Shown here: piece after piece, positions 26,180-34,003 of the stretch
Numbering within the stretch: position 1 is the first letter of the stretch
Layout: each line of letters begins with the position of its first letter
Assembly: GCA_031551865.1 (NCBI GenBank)
Contig: JAVBMY010000004.1
Span: 277,364-341,363, forward strand
From: Rikenella sp031551865
GTDB lineage: Bacteria; Bacteroidota; Bacteroidia; Bacteroidales; Rikenellaceae
DNA: 64,000 nt
Direction of reading: 5' to 3'
The notes under the pieces: model-generated
Databases searched by the model: none
Told to the model about the DNA's origin: nothing
Seen by the model: the letters and a program-made list of their open reading frames with translations, nothing else
Made by a program: the position numbers and the translations under genes

Positions 26180-26989
26180 TTAGAAAAGCGTTTTCGGGTC
26201 GAGGTGGGCCGCTTCGATGTCCTTGAAATATTTGTAAGTCCCGACTTTGAGTTCGGCAGTGGCGTCTTCGTCAGCCACGATGATACCGTGGGGGTGGAGC
26301 TGCAGGGCACTGATGGTCCACATGTGGTTGACGCCTTCCTCGACGCCGTGGCGCAGGGCGCGGGCCTTGCCGTGGCCGTTCACGAGGATCAGCACCTCTT
26401 GGGAGTCCATGATAGTGCCGACGCCGACGGTGAGGGCTGTCCTGGGCACTTGGTTCGGATCGTTGTCGAAGAAACGTGAATTGGCGATGATAGTATCCTG
26501 CGTGAGGGTTTTCATGCGGGTGCGCGAGGTGAGCGACGAAGCGGGCTCGTTGAAGGCGATGTGGCCGTCGGGGCCGATACCGCCCATGAAAAGTTGGATA
26601 CCGCCGAGCGCTTTCATTTTGGCCTCGTAGGCAGCGCAGGCTGCCGCCGGGTCGGGGGCGTTGCCGTCGAGCAGGTTCACGTGCTCGGGCTTGATGTCGA
26701 CGTGGCTGAAAAAGTTAGTCCACATGAAAGTGTGGTAACTCTGGGGATGTTCGCGGGGGATACCACAATATTCGTCCATGTTGAAAGTCACGACGTTGGC
26801 GAATGAAAGGCGTCCGGCCTTGTGCAAGGCGATCAGTTCCCGGTAGGTGCCGAGCGGCGTTGAGCCGGTGGGCAGGCCGAGCACATAGGGTTTCTCGGGC
26901 GTGGGATTGAATACCGCGATGCGCGAGGCGATGTAATGGGCGGCCCAACGCGAAAGGTTGCCGTAGTCGGGCTGAATAATCAGTCTCAT
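26180..26989 (-). CDS. nagB: Glucosamine-6-phosphate deaminase
   Basis: NagB converts glucosamine-6-phosphate to fructose-6-phosphate and ammonia, the catabolic exit of amino sugars. The 269-aa protein has LGLPTGSTPLGTYRELI (about 38-54), the catalytic MDEYCG (about 72-77) and FMGGIGPDGHIAFNEPASS (about 134-152). The length is normal for the hexameric type. It has its own promoter and terminator. glmM, an enzyme of the opposite route, lies 5 kb away. Confidence 0.95.
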   Translation of the reverse strand: MRLIIQPDYGNLSRWAAHYIASRIAVFNPTPEKPYVLGLPTGSTPLGTYRELIALHKAGRLSFANVVTFNMDEYCGIPREHPQSYHTFMWTNFFSHVDIKPEHVNLLDGNAPDPAAACAAYEAKMKALGGIQLFMGGIGPDGHIAFNEPASSLTSRTRMKTLTQDTIIANSRFFDNDPNQVPRTALTVGVGTIMDSQEVLILVNGHGKARALRHGVEEGVNHMWTISALQLHPHGIIVADEDATAELKVGTYKYFKDIEAAHLDPKTLF

Positions 26990-27022
26990 GATTTACTGGA
27001 AGTTTTTCAGATGATATGTGTG

Positions 27023-27030
27023 CAAAGATA
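27023..27030 (-). promoter_or_regulatory. -7 box TATCTTTG for nagB
   Basis: An exact TAnnTTTG match, 33 nt before the nagB start. Confidence 0.65.
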
Positions 27031-27038
27031 CTAAACAA

Positions 27039-27074
27039 CATGGAGTTTCCGCACCTTGCGTGGGAAACTCCATG
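27039..27074 (-). terminator. Hairpin after the Cys-rich gene
   Basis: CATGGAGTTTCC (27039-27050) and GGAAACTCCATG (27063-27074) form a 12-bp stem, followed on the minus strand by TTGTTT. It ends the 27115 gene just before the nagB promoter. Confidence 0.65.
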
Positions 27075-27114
27075 CGTTCCGCCTCCCTTTGAGCGGGGCG
27101 GTTGTCAGTCCGGT

Positions 27115-27441
27115 TTAGTGGGCACCGCAGGGGTGGCCATGACCACCGTGGGTGCAGGTCGAATCTTTCGGGCATGTTTCGCCGCACATCTCGCCGCACG
27201 AGGCGCTACACGCCGCGGGTTTCTCGGCCGGGCAATAGGTGCAACAGCTACCGTCGTCTTTGCATTGGACGCCTTTGCTGCAAGGCTGGCCTTCGACACA
27301 GCATATGGCATTGGCATTGCATTCATCTTGTGGCGTGCAGCCGGCTTTATGGCAGCACATGCTGAGAGCGAACGCCACGCCAGCGCCCACGATCAGGCCT
27401 ACGATACCTCCGATGATTCCTCCTTTTGTTCCTGGTTTCAT
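27115..27441 (-). CDS. Small Cys-rich, glycine-zipper membrane protein
   Basis: From MKPGTKGG at 27441 it encodes 108 aa. Residues 7-28 form a glycine-zipper membrane helix (GGIIGGIVGLIVGAGVAFAL). The remaining 80 residues hold 17 cysteines, often as CC or CX3-5C, and end HGGHGHPCGAH. I do not recognise a family. The pattern suggests a membrane-tethered metal-binding or disulfide-rich domain; the membrane side cannot be told from sequence. The longer open frame to 27513 crosses the promoter TATATTTG at 27518..27511. It is followed by its own hairpin. Confidence 0.75.
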   Translation of the reverse strand: MKPGTKGGIIGGIVGLIVGAGVAFALSMCCHKAGCTPQDECNANAICCVEGQPCSKGVQCKDDGSCCTYCPAEKPAACSASCGEMCGETCPKDSTCTHGGHGHPCGAH

Positions 27442-27510
27442 ATATTCAATGGTTTTTAATGGGTTTTTACACACGCTCCGGCGACAAATTCCGCCGCCCT
27501 CTCTGAATGA

Positions 27511-27518
27511 CAAATATA
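27511..27518 (-). promoter_or_regulatory. -7 box TATATTTG for the Cys-rich gene
   Basis: An exact TAnnTTTG match with about 70 nt to the chosen ATG at 27441. Confidence 0.55.
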
Positions 27519-27552
27519 TGTATTAACCGACTCTTCTCCAATAGCCCCTCCA

Positions 27553-28242
27553 TCATTTTATCCGGGACAGGATGCGTAAGACCCGCTCGGGGGCGGAAAA
27601 AAGAGACTCGTCGATCCGCATCCGGGCCTTCAGCCCGTCGCGCAGTACTTCGTAGTCGCCCGGAGGGGGGAGCAGTTTGGTGGGATCGTGCGGCGGAGCG
27701 GTCAGCACGAGGTAAGGGCCTCCGAGCAATTCGGCGGCTTTCGGCATGTCGCCCTGCACAATGGCGGTACGCACCGCGGTCGAGCTGATCGAGTGGTAGC
27801 GACCGAGGTTCACGGTGCGGATGCCGTATCTTTCGAGCAGCCCCTCGCTACCTCCGCGGTTATGGCCGAAGTGGTGCCCTTCGCCTTCGACAACGACGGC
27901 AGCCCCGAGCTTTCCAGCCAGATCGTCACGGACGAACTGCTCGGCCGGTGTTTGGCTGAATTCGCGCGTGAACGGCACTACCACCACATGCCGCACCGGA
28001 GTTTCGGCCAATAGCATCAGTTTTTCGGGCAGCGTGGTCAGCAGGCGGTTTTCGCCCTTGAGCACCAGGCGCGGATGAGGTTCGAAAGTCACGACCACCG
28101 ATTCGCCCCCGGCGGCCTTAGCCTCTTCGGCCAGCACATCCATCAATAGTCTGTGCCCGCAGTGTACGCCATCGAACGAGCCCACAGCCACCGCCGAGCG
28201 CCGCAACGAGGGACACGCTTCGAAACCGTAATAGACCTGCAT
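27553..28242 (-). CDS. FAD synthetase (FMN adenylyltransferase) with degenerate riboflavin-kinase domain
   Basis: RibF normally both phosphorylates riboflavin and adenylates FMN, at about 305-315 aa. This protein has only 229 aa. The nucleotidyltransferase domain is whole: GSFDGVHCGHRLL near residues 22-34 and the KMSKS-like ISSTAVRTAI near 151-160. After AAELLGGPY the kinase domain is cut down to about 65 residues; the GRxLGFPTANI substrate motif is absent and only KLLPPPGDYEV recalls it. It therefore probably makes FAD from FMN but not FMN from riboflavin. No frameshift is visible, so it looks like a stable short form. Confidence 0.8.
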   Translation of the reverse strand: MQVYYGFEACPSLRRSAVAVGSFDGVHCGHRLLMDVLAEEAKAAGGESVVVTFEPHPRLVLKGENRLLTTLPEKLMLLAETPVRHVVVVPFTREFSQTPAEQFVRDDLAGKLGAAVVVEGEGHHFGHNRGGSEGLLERYGIRTVNLGRYHSISSTAVRTAIVQGDMPKAAELLGGPYLVLTAPPHDPTKLLPPPGDYEVLRDGLKARMRIDESLFSAPERVLRILSRIK

Positions 28243-28374
28243 GGGGCTGTTTATAAAATGGATGTGAGGGGTTTGAATGATTCGAAAAGCTCCCCGAATG
28301 GAGGAAGTCCGATGAGTAAGTTCGGAAGCAGGCCGGACAGGAGGCGGTTGTACCGTGCCTCCAGGGGCTGTGCG

Positions 28375-29013
28375 CTATTTCGAGAAGTAGGCGACTTTTT
28401 CGAGCAAGGTAATGATGTCGTAATCTTCGACGTAAATATCAAGCGGAAAATTCAGCGGAGTCGACGTAAAGTTCAGTACACCCCGCACTCCGGCCCGCGT
28501 GATGGGCTCGACCATCTGGGCGGCGGCCCCCGACGGCAGGGTCAGAATCACCAGGCGGATGTTGTGTTCGGCGGCACGCTCCACGAAATCGTCGGCGTGG
28601 TAACAGGGAATCCCGGCCACATTGCGCCCCACTTTGCGGCCGTCGATGTCGAACGAAGCCACGATGCGGAGCTTCGAGCGTTTACCGTTGAAATAGTGGG
28701 TCACGGCCTGCGCCAGGTTCCCCATCCCGATGATGGCCACGTTGAGCGGTTTCGGGCTGTCGAGTATCTCGCCGATAAACGAGATCAATGTACCGACATC
28801 ATAGCCTTTCTTGGTGTCGCTGGTAAAGCCGATCAGCATCAGGTCGCGGCGCACCTGCACCGCCGTGATACCATGCATCGAGGCCAGTTCGTGCGAATAG
28901 ATGTGCGTACGTCCGCTGGCCAGGCATTCGAGCAGCATCCGGCGGTATTCGCTCAGGCGCTCGATGGTGCGCTCAGGCAGGGATTTGGGCGGGGATTTGA
29001 CGATTTTCTTCAT
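28375..29013 (-). CDS. rex: Redox-sensing transcriptional repressor Rex
   Basis: Rex binds DNA when NADH is low and lets go when the NADH/NAD ratio rises, controlling fermentation genes in anaerobes. The 212-aa protein has an N-terminal winged helix (about 10-75, with HGITAVQVRRDLMLIG) and a Rossmann domain (AIIGMGNLAQAVTHY at about 93-107). The C-terminal swap helix ends EKVAYFSK. It follows the DUF4293 gene with a 25-nt gap, so both are likely in one operon. Targets in this window could include pta-ackA, but no Rex operator was proven. Confidence 0.93.
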   Translation of the reverse strand: MKKIVKSPPKSLPERTIERLSEYRRMLLECLASGRTHIYSHELASMHGITAVQVRRDLMLIGFTSDTKKGYDVGTLISFIGEILDSPKPLNVAIIGMGNLAQAVTHYFNGKRSKLRIVASFDIDGRKVGRNVAGIPCYHADDFVERAAEHNIRLVILTLPSGAAAQMVEPITRAGVRGVLNFTSTPLNFPLDIYVEDYDIITLLEKVAYFSK

Positions 29014-29038
29014 AGACCACGTCGTTTGTTTCGCGAGG

Positions 29039-29545
29039 TTACCGGATCCGGTCGGCGGAGCGGAGCAACAGCAGGTCGCGCGATATGCCGCGGAAAGCCA
29101 GGTAAACCAGAATCACCGACACGATGGGAAAGACATCGGCGATTGAATACACTACCCCGGGCACCTGGTCGCTGAACCAAAGCAGGTAGATGATCTGCAT
29201 CACCTGAAGACCGATCAGCACGATGGCCAGCGGCAGGCAAAAACGCAGTTGCGCCAAGCGCCGGCGGTAAAGGAATATGACAACCACGGCCCCAAGCAGC
29301 GCCACAGCGATCAGAATACCCAAAAAGGGATTGGCTACCCGGATACCGTCGGAGTCAACCATGGCATCGGCAAGTACTATAGTGCCGTCCGCGGCTACTT
29401 TGGCATCGGCGGGAACTACCACGCCCCACGCATCGAGGGTAAATTCCCCGCCATTGACGCTGGCGGTGGCAAAATTGCAGAACAGCATTGCCGCCATCAG
29501 CACGGCCACGATCAACAGGTAGAGGGATTGAATTCTCTGAATCAT
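29039..29545 (-). CDS. DUF4293-family membrane protein
   Basis: Starting at MIQRIQSLYLLIV (29545) it has 168 aa and four membrane helices (about 5-25, 62-82, 92-112 and 118-140), the layout of the Bacteroidetes-specific DUF4293. The longer frame to 29641 crosses the -7 box. Function unknown. It is encoded directly upstream of rex and probably co-transcribed with it; the pairing recurs in the phylum to my recollection, which would suggest a link to respiration or redox state, but that is inference. Confidence 0.8.
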   Translation of the reverse strand: MIQRIQSLYLLIVAVLMAAMLFCNFATASVNGGEFTLDAWGVVVPADAKVAADGTIVLADAMVDSDGIRVANPFLGILIAVALLGAVVVIFLYRRRLAQLRFCLPLAIVLIGLQVMQIIYLLWFSDQVPGVVYSIADVFPIVSVILVYLAFRGISRDLLLLRSADRIR

Positions 29546-29565
29546 AGTTTTCTTACAGTTTAGGA

Positions 29566-29573
29566 CAAAGATA
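29566..29573 (-). promoter_or_regulatory. -7 box TATCTTTG for the DUF4293-rex operon
   Basis: An exact TAnnTTTG match, 20 nt before the ATG at 29545. Confidence 0.6.
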
Positions 29574-29600
29574 AAAAGAATTATCTTTACGCTGTTTAAT

Positions 29601-29654
29601 TTATAACAGTAGTGTGATAACCATAACCATCCTGTGGTCACAGCACTGTTATAA
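29601..29654. repeat. 17-bp inverted repeat upstream of the DUF4293-rex promoter
   Basis: Arms TTATAACAGTAGTGTGA (29601-29617) and TCACAGCACTGTTATAA (29638-29654) match at 15 of 17 positions. ACTGTTATAA occurs once more at 29828-29837. This may be an operator or a hairpin. Confidence 0.5.
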
Positions 29655-29673
29655 CCGCAATTATTTTACGGAC

Positions 29674-29804
29674 TTATCCCTTTCAGGCTTGGTATATCAG
29701 ATTCAACCTGGCGCCCCCCCCGAGCGCGTGTAGCGCACGGGTCGCGGGTTGCGAAGCAACCCGAAGAAGCTGAGGCAAAACGGGAGCAAGCCTAAAAGGG
29801 ATAA
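29674..29804. repeat. 131-nt branched palindromic element
   Basis: Outer arms 29674-29691 and 29787-29804 (TTATCCCTTTCAGGCTTG) match at 17 of 18 positions. Inside are a GCGC hairpin and CGGGTTGC-GAA-GCAACCCG. The element is flanked by the direct repeat CACTGTTATAAC (29644-29655 and 29827-29838). It lies between divergent genes, so it is unlikely to be a terminator. Confidence 0.6.
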
Positions 29805-29921
29805 TGTAGTTGTTTTATTGAAGCACCACTGTTATAACTACAGTTGCCCGGAGGCAACATTACTGTGATAATTGTGCGTTGATTCTCGGCAAGACTCCGT
29901 ACCTTCATTGAATTTACCGAC

Positions 29922-30518
29922 GTGATACAAATAGACGACAAGATCATCAGCATCGAACTGTTCACCGCGCGTTTCGCGTGCGACCTGAAGGCCTGCCGGG
30001 GCGAATGCTGCGTCGAAGGGAATGCCGGGGCGCCGCTCGATGCCGACGAAGTGGAACTACTCGAACAGGAGTTCAACAACTACAAGGAGTTCATGACCGT
30101 CGAAGGATTGTTATCATTGGCGACGCAGGGCTTTGCAGTGACCGACGACGACGGCGACCTCACCACTACACTGGTCAACGGCGCCGAATGCGCCTATACG
30201 ATCAAAGAAAACGGGGTGACCTGGTGTGCTATCGAGAAGGCCTGGTCTAAAGGGTTCACCTCATTTCGCAAGCCGATTTCGTGCCACCTCTACCCCATCC
30301 GGCTGGTACAGTTGTCGAACGGAATGACCGGGCTGCAATACCATCGCTGGGACGTCTGCTGCGGAGCCGAAGAACTAGGCACCGAGCGTGGTGAACCGCT
30401 CTACCGCACCCTGCGCGAACCCATCGTGCGGCGCTTCGGGCAAGCCTTCTACGACGCCATGCAGGAGTGCGAAGAAGAGCTGAAGAACATGCCCGAAGAT
30501 TACCTGAACCGGGCATAA
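29922..30518 (+). CDS. DUF3109-family protein
   Basis: Starts with GTG at 29922 (MIQIDDKIISIELF when initiated); 198 aa. An N-terminal cysteine cluster (FACDLKACRGECC, Cys20, 25, 29 and 30) together with later Cys residues (CAYTI, WCAIEKAW, ISCHLYPIR, WDVCC) gives the pattern of the DUF3109 / CxxCxxCC-type families thought to bind an Fe-S cluster or zinc. Function not established. A TTG-N18-TACCTTCA promoter-like pair ends 14 nt upstream. It converges on the ABC permease gene. Confidence 0.82.
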   Translation: MIQIDDKIISIELFTARFACDLKACRGECCVEGNAGAPLDADEVELLEQEFNNYKEFMTVEGLLSLATQGFAVTDDDGDLTTTLVNGAECAYTIKENGVTWCAIEKAWSKGFTSFRKPISCHLYPIRLVQLSNGMTGLQYHRWDVCCGAEELGTERGEPLYRTLREPIVRRFGQAFYDAMQECEEELKNMPEDYLNRA

Positions 30519-30580
30519 TAGCTCCTCCTGAATTTACTTTCTTCCCCTGCTCTCCTCCCACCTGTTTTATCGTCATTCAA

Positions 30581-30670
30581 GGTTTTGCAGGGTATATGGA
30601 TATGAAAAACGCGGGGCCATCGCGCAATGTCGCGAACAGCGTTTTTCATATCCATATACCCTGCAAAACC
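30581..30670. repeat. Perfect 32-bp inverted repeat, non-REPIN type
   Basis: Arms 30581-30612 and 30639-30670 (GGTTTTGCAGGGTATATGGA and 12 more) are exact reverse complements. The 26-nt loop itself holds a CGCG/CGCG pair. Its AT-rich arms differ from the TGTCATCC family, and no second copy is seen in the window. Confidence 0.85.
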
Positions 30671-30683
30671 GTCCACCATCACC

Positions 30684-30730
30684 ATAGATAAAGCGGTCGG
30701 TCGTTTTTAACGACCGACCGCTTTATCTAT
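30684..30730. terminator. 20-bp hairpin overlapping the ABC permease stop
   Basis: ATAGATAAAGCGGTCGGTCG and its exact reverse complement flank TTTTTAA. The right arm includes the permease stop codon. It could end both convergent transcripts. Confidence 0.65.
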
Positions 30731-31986
30731 TCGTACCGCAACGCCTCGACCGGATCGAGCGAGGCCGCCCGTCGCGCCGGGAAATAGCCCGACGAAATCC
30801 CCACGATAAAACAGAGCGTCACTCCCACGAACACCCAGAACCACGGAATCACGAACGGGTCGTCCATCACGAGCGACAACAGATTTCCGGCCATAATGCC
30901 GAGCGCGATCCCGCACAGGCCGCCCAACTGGCTGATGATAATCGATTCGAGCAGAAATTGTTGCCGAATCACGCTCGGCCGGGCACCGAGCGCCATGCGC
31001 GTGCCGATTTCGCGCGTGCGTTCACTCACCGACACCAGCATGATATTCATCAGACCGACCGCAGCTCCCAACAACGTAATAATACCGATCACCACAGCCG
31101 CCGTAGTGACCATCGACATCTGCTCGATGCGCATCTGGGCGATCCCGTCGCTGCGTTCGAGCGTGAAATCCGTGTCATCGGCCGCCGACAACCGGCGGAT
31201 CGACCGCATGAGCCCTTCGGCCTCGCCCACCGCATAGTCGAAATACGACTGGTCGTCGGGCACCACCGTGATCGTCAGGCCCTGCCAGGCGATCTGGAAC
31301 GTGGCCGCCGCCTTGGTGAGCGGGATCAGGATCTGGCGGTCGCGGTTGCCGCCCATCCCCGCTCCGGCCCCTTTGGATTCGAGCACGCCGATCACCGTAT
31401 ACGGGCCGCCACCGATGTAAATCTGGCGTCCGAGCGGCGATTCGCTGCCCGTGAAAAGACGCTTTACGACATCTTGCCCGATGATGGCCACCGCGCGGCC
31501 TCCGTTCGATTCGCTCTGCGAAAAATTGCGCCCTTCGGCCAATTTCAGTCCTCCCACCCGCAACGCATTGTCGTCGGTCGCCACCAGCCGCACATTGGGG
31601 TTGGTCTTGTTCGATCCATACTTGACAACCGCGGAGCCACTCACCGTGAGCGACAGCGACATGGTGGACCGGAACGGGAAACGCTCACAGAACTCCTGCG
31701 CCTGGGAATAAGAGATATACGGCAACCGCTGGCGGGAACGTTCGGCGCTACCCTGCCGCGAGAAGCGTTGGCTGCTGATCGTGAAGCTATTGTCACCCAA
31801 GGCCGCAAACGACTCGGTGATACTCGCCTTCATAGACTCGATGGCCGTCACGATCCCCACCAGCGCCATGATCCCCACGGCGATCATCGCCATCGTGAGG
31901 ATCGTCCTCAGCTTATTGCTGAAGATCGACGAAAACGACACCCGCAGGTTCTCGACAAAAAAAGTATTCTTTCGGAACAATGACAT
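30727..31986 (-). CDS. MacB-like ABC transporter permease
   Basis: This 419-aa inner-membrane protein has one N-terminal helix (about 18-45, LRTILTMAMIAVGIMALVGI), a large periplasmic MacB_PCD domain (about 50-265) and an FtsX domain with three C-terminal helices (about 295-405; PVEALRYE at the end). The type VII (MacB/LolE) family moves substrates or force across the envelope rather than through a channel. No ATP-binding subunit or membrane-fusion gene is adjacent, so its partners are elsewhere. Confidence 0.92.
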   Translation of the reverse strand: MSLFRKNTFFVENLRVSFSSIFSNKLRTILTMAMIAVGIMALVGIVTAIESMKASITESFAALGDNSFTISSQRFSRQGSAERSRQRLPYISYSQAQEFCERFPFRSTMSLSLTVSGSAVVKYGSNKTNPNVRLVATDDNALRVGGLKLAEGRNFSQSESNGGRAVAIIGQDVVKRLFTGSESPLGRQIYIGGGPYTVIGVLESKGAGAGMGGNRDRQILIPLTKAAATFQIAWQGLTITVVPDDQSYFDYAVGEAEGLMRSIRRLSAADDTDFTLERSDGIAQMRIEQMSMVTTAAVVIGIITLLGAAVGLMNIMLVSVSERTREIGTRMALGARPSVIRQQFLLESIIISQLGGLCGIALGIMAGNLLSLVMDDPFVIPWFWVFVGVTLCFIVGISSGYFPARRAASLDPVEALRYE

Positions 31987-32092
31987 TCAGATAAACTCGA
32001 TTCGGAAAATCGCCCTAAAAATAGTAACTTCGCGGGTGATTCGCAATTATTGACACACGATTCGGCCGATGTGGCCGTAAAATTCATACCCT

Positions 32093-33490
32093 ATGGCACT
32101 GATCAAATCCATTTCCGGCATCCGCGGCACCATCGGCGGCCGTCCCGGCGATGCGCTCACCCCCCTCGACCTCGTAAAATTCACCGCCTGCTACGTAGGC
32201 CAGCTTCGCACCCAATCGCCCGGCCAACGGGTGAAAATTGTGCTCGGCCGTGACGCGCGCCTGAGTGGCGAACTGGTCAACGACATTGTCGAAGGTACCC
32301 TGCTGGCCTGCGGCGCCGACGTCGTGGCGCTGGGGCTCGCCACCACCCCCACCGTCGAAATGGCCGTCGCACACTACCGGGCCAACGGCGGCATCATCCT
32401 CACCGCGAGTCACAATCCCAAGCAGTGGAACGCCCTGAAGCTGCTGAACGCCGACGGCGAATTCCTCAGCGCGGCCGATGGACAGCAAATCCTCGCCGCC
32501 GCCGACCGTGGCGACTACGCGTTCGCCGAAATCGACGACATCGGGCACGTCACCCGCGAAACCTTCGAACACCAACACATAACCGCCGTGATGGCCCTGC
32601 CGCTTGTAGACACCGACGCCATCCGCAAAGCCGGGTTCAAGGTGGTCGTTGACGCCGTAAACTCGGTGGGCGGCACCGCGATCCCCGCCCTGCTCGAAGC
32701 GCTGGGCGTCGAAACCGTGCGCCTCTACTGCGACCCGACGGGCCACTTCCCCCACAATCCCGAACCGCTGCCCGAGCACCTGACCGAACTCTCGGCTGCC
32801 GTCGTGCGCGAAAAAGCCGACCTCGGCATAGCCGTCGACCCCGACGTCGACCGGTTGGCCCTCGTGTGCGAAAACGGCGACATGTTCGGCGAAGAGTATA
32901 CCCTCGTGGCCTGTGCCGACTATGTGCTGGCCCATACCCCCGGCAACACCGTATCGAACCTCAGTTCGTCGCGCGCCCTGCGCGACATCACCCTGAAACA
33001 TGGCGGAAGCTATGCCGCCGCAGCCGTAGGCGAAGTCAACGTAGTGGCCAAGATGAAGGAAACCGGAGCCGTGATCGGCGGCGAAGGCAACGGCGGCGTC
33101 ATTTACCCCGCCCTGCACTCCGGCCGCGACGCCCTCGTGGGTGTGGCTCTGTTCCTCTCGCTGCTGGCCCGCAACGGCAAAAAAACCTCAGAGCTGCGCG
33201 CTTCCTACCCGGCCTATTTCATGTCGAAAAAGCGCATCGACCTGCCCGCCGGCACCGATACCGACGCCATCCTCGCCGAAATGAAAGCCCGCTACGCTGC
33301 TGGCGGCGCCACCGAAGGCCAGATGACCGACATCGACGGCGTGAAAATCGACTTCCCCGCCGAATGGGTGCACCTGCGCAAGTCCAACACCGAGCCCATC
33401 ATCCGCGTCTATTCCGAAAGCGGATCGCAGGCTGCCGCCGACACCCTTGCCGGACGCTTCGTCCAAGAGATCGAAGAGATCATAAAATAA
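32093..33490 (+). CDS. glmM: Phosphoglucosamine mutase
   Basis: GlmM interconverts glucosamine-6-P and glucosamine-1-P on the way to UDP-GlcNAc for peptidoglycan. The 465-aa protein has the active-site serine loop ILTASHNPKQWN (about 102-113), the metal-binding DPDVDRLAL (about 249-257), the sugar-binding GGEGNGGVIYP (about 328-338) and the phosphate-binding KSNTEPIIRVYSE near residue 428. The divergent ABC permease starts about 105 nt upstream. A TAACTTCG box at 32025-32032 is a possible promoter. Confidence 0.92.
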   Translation: MALIKSISGIRGTIGGRPGDALTPLDLVKFTACYVGQLRTQSPGQRVKIVLGRDARLSGELVNDIVEGTLLACGADVVALGLATTPTVEMAVAHYRANGGIILTASHNPKQWNALKLLNADGEFLSAADGQQILAAADRGDYAFAEIDDIGHVTRETFEHQHITAVMALPLVDTDAIRKAGFKVVVDAVNSVGGTAIPALLEALGVETVRLYCDPTGHFPHNPEPLPEHLTELSAAVVREKADLGIAVDPDVDRLALVCENGDMFGEEYTLVACADYVLAHTPGNTVSNLSSSRALRDITLKHGGSYAAAAVGEVNVVAKMKETGAVIGGEGNGGVIYPALHSGRDALVGVALFLSLLARNGKKTSELRASYPAYFMSKKRIDLPAGTDTDAILAEMKARYAAGGATEGQMTDIDGVKIDFPAEWVHLRKSNTEPIIRVYSESGSQAAADTLAGRFVQEIEEIIK

Positions 33491-33496
33491 AATCAT

Positions 33497-33652
33497 ACCC
33501 CTTTTTTCCGCCGTCGGCGGTGGGCGTAAACGAGCCCAGGGCGAGTGTGACAGCCCGCCGCATGGGGTGGCGGCGGACTGCCGGGATCGCTTACGCAACC
33601 CGGGTAAATGCACAAATCACCCCCGAAAACAAAGGTTAAAATGCAGGGGATA
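33497..33652 (+). repeat. Dispersed ~155-bp structured element, copy 2
   Basis: It runs from shortly after glmM to ATGCAGGGG. It shares GTAAACGAGCC, GGCGAGTGT and AAATGCACAAAT with copy 1, and its hairpin is at 33581-33603 (CCGGGATCGC...GCAACCCGG). The 512-nt gap 33491-34003 holds this element and the composite repeat that follows; there is no gene. Confidence 0.8.
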
Positions 33653-33710
33653 TTATTGGATAAGCCTATAAAATAACCCTCATCCTGTTATTTTTTGGCG
33701 CAAGCCAGGC

Positions 33711-33949
33711 CGCATATCATCCCGAGTGCAGCCGAATCGACGCTGGCAGTGAGTACAATGCAACCGACGCTTGCAGCAGGCGCAGAGGTTGCTTGGAGGA
33801 AAACCCCGGTTAAGCTCGCCTGCAAATTGCCGAACGCCGAGGAGGAAAGAGCCACGAAGTGGATTTAGGGAACTTTTCAATGAAATCCATAGCCCGGATG
33901 CCGAAAAGATCCTTCGGCTTCGTTGCACTCTGCTCGGGATAACATGCGG
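33711..33949. repeat. Composite REPIN-like element before yifB
   Basis: Outer arms read CGCATATCATCCCGAGTGCA and TGCTCGGGATAACATGCGG. The long interior carries a 31-nt block (33825-33855) that recurs inverted, with 26 of 31 matches, in the repeat at 40221-40370 (positions 40289-40319). Confidence 0.6.
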
Positions 33950-34003
33950 CTGGGCTATAAAAGCACGGGAATAACATAGAAATATAAAATCCACCTATTT
34001 AAT

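Noticed and set aside
26035..26310. 92 extra N-terminal residues of the glycosyltransferase
   Set aside because: They run through the promoter TACATTTG, the nagB terminator and the nagB coding end.
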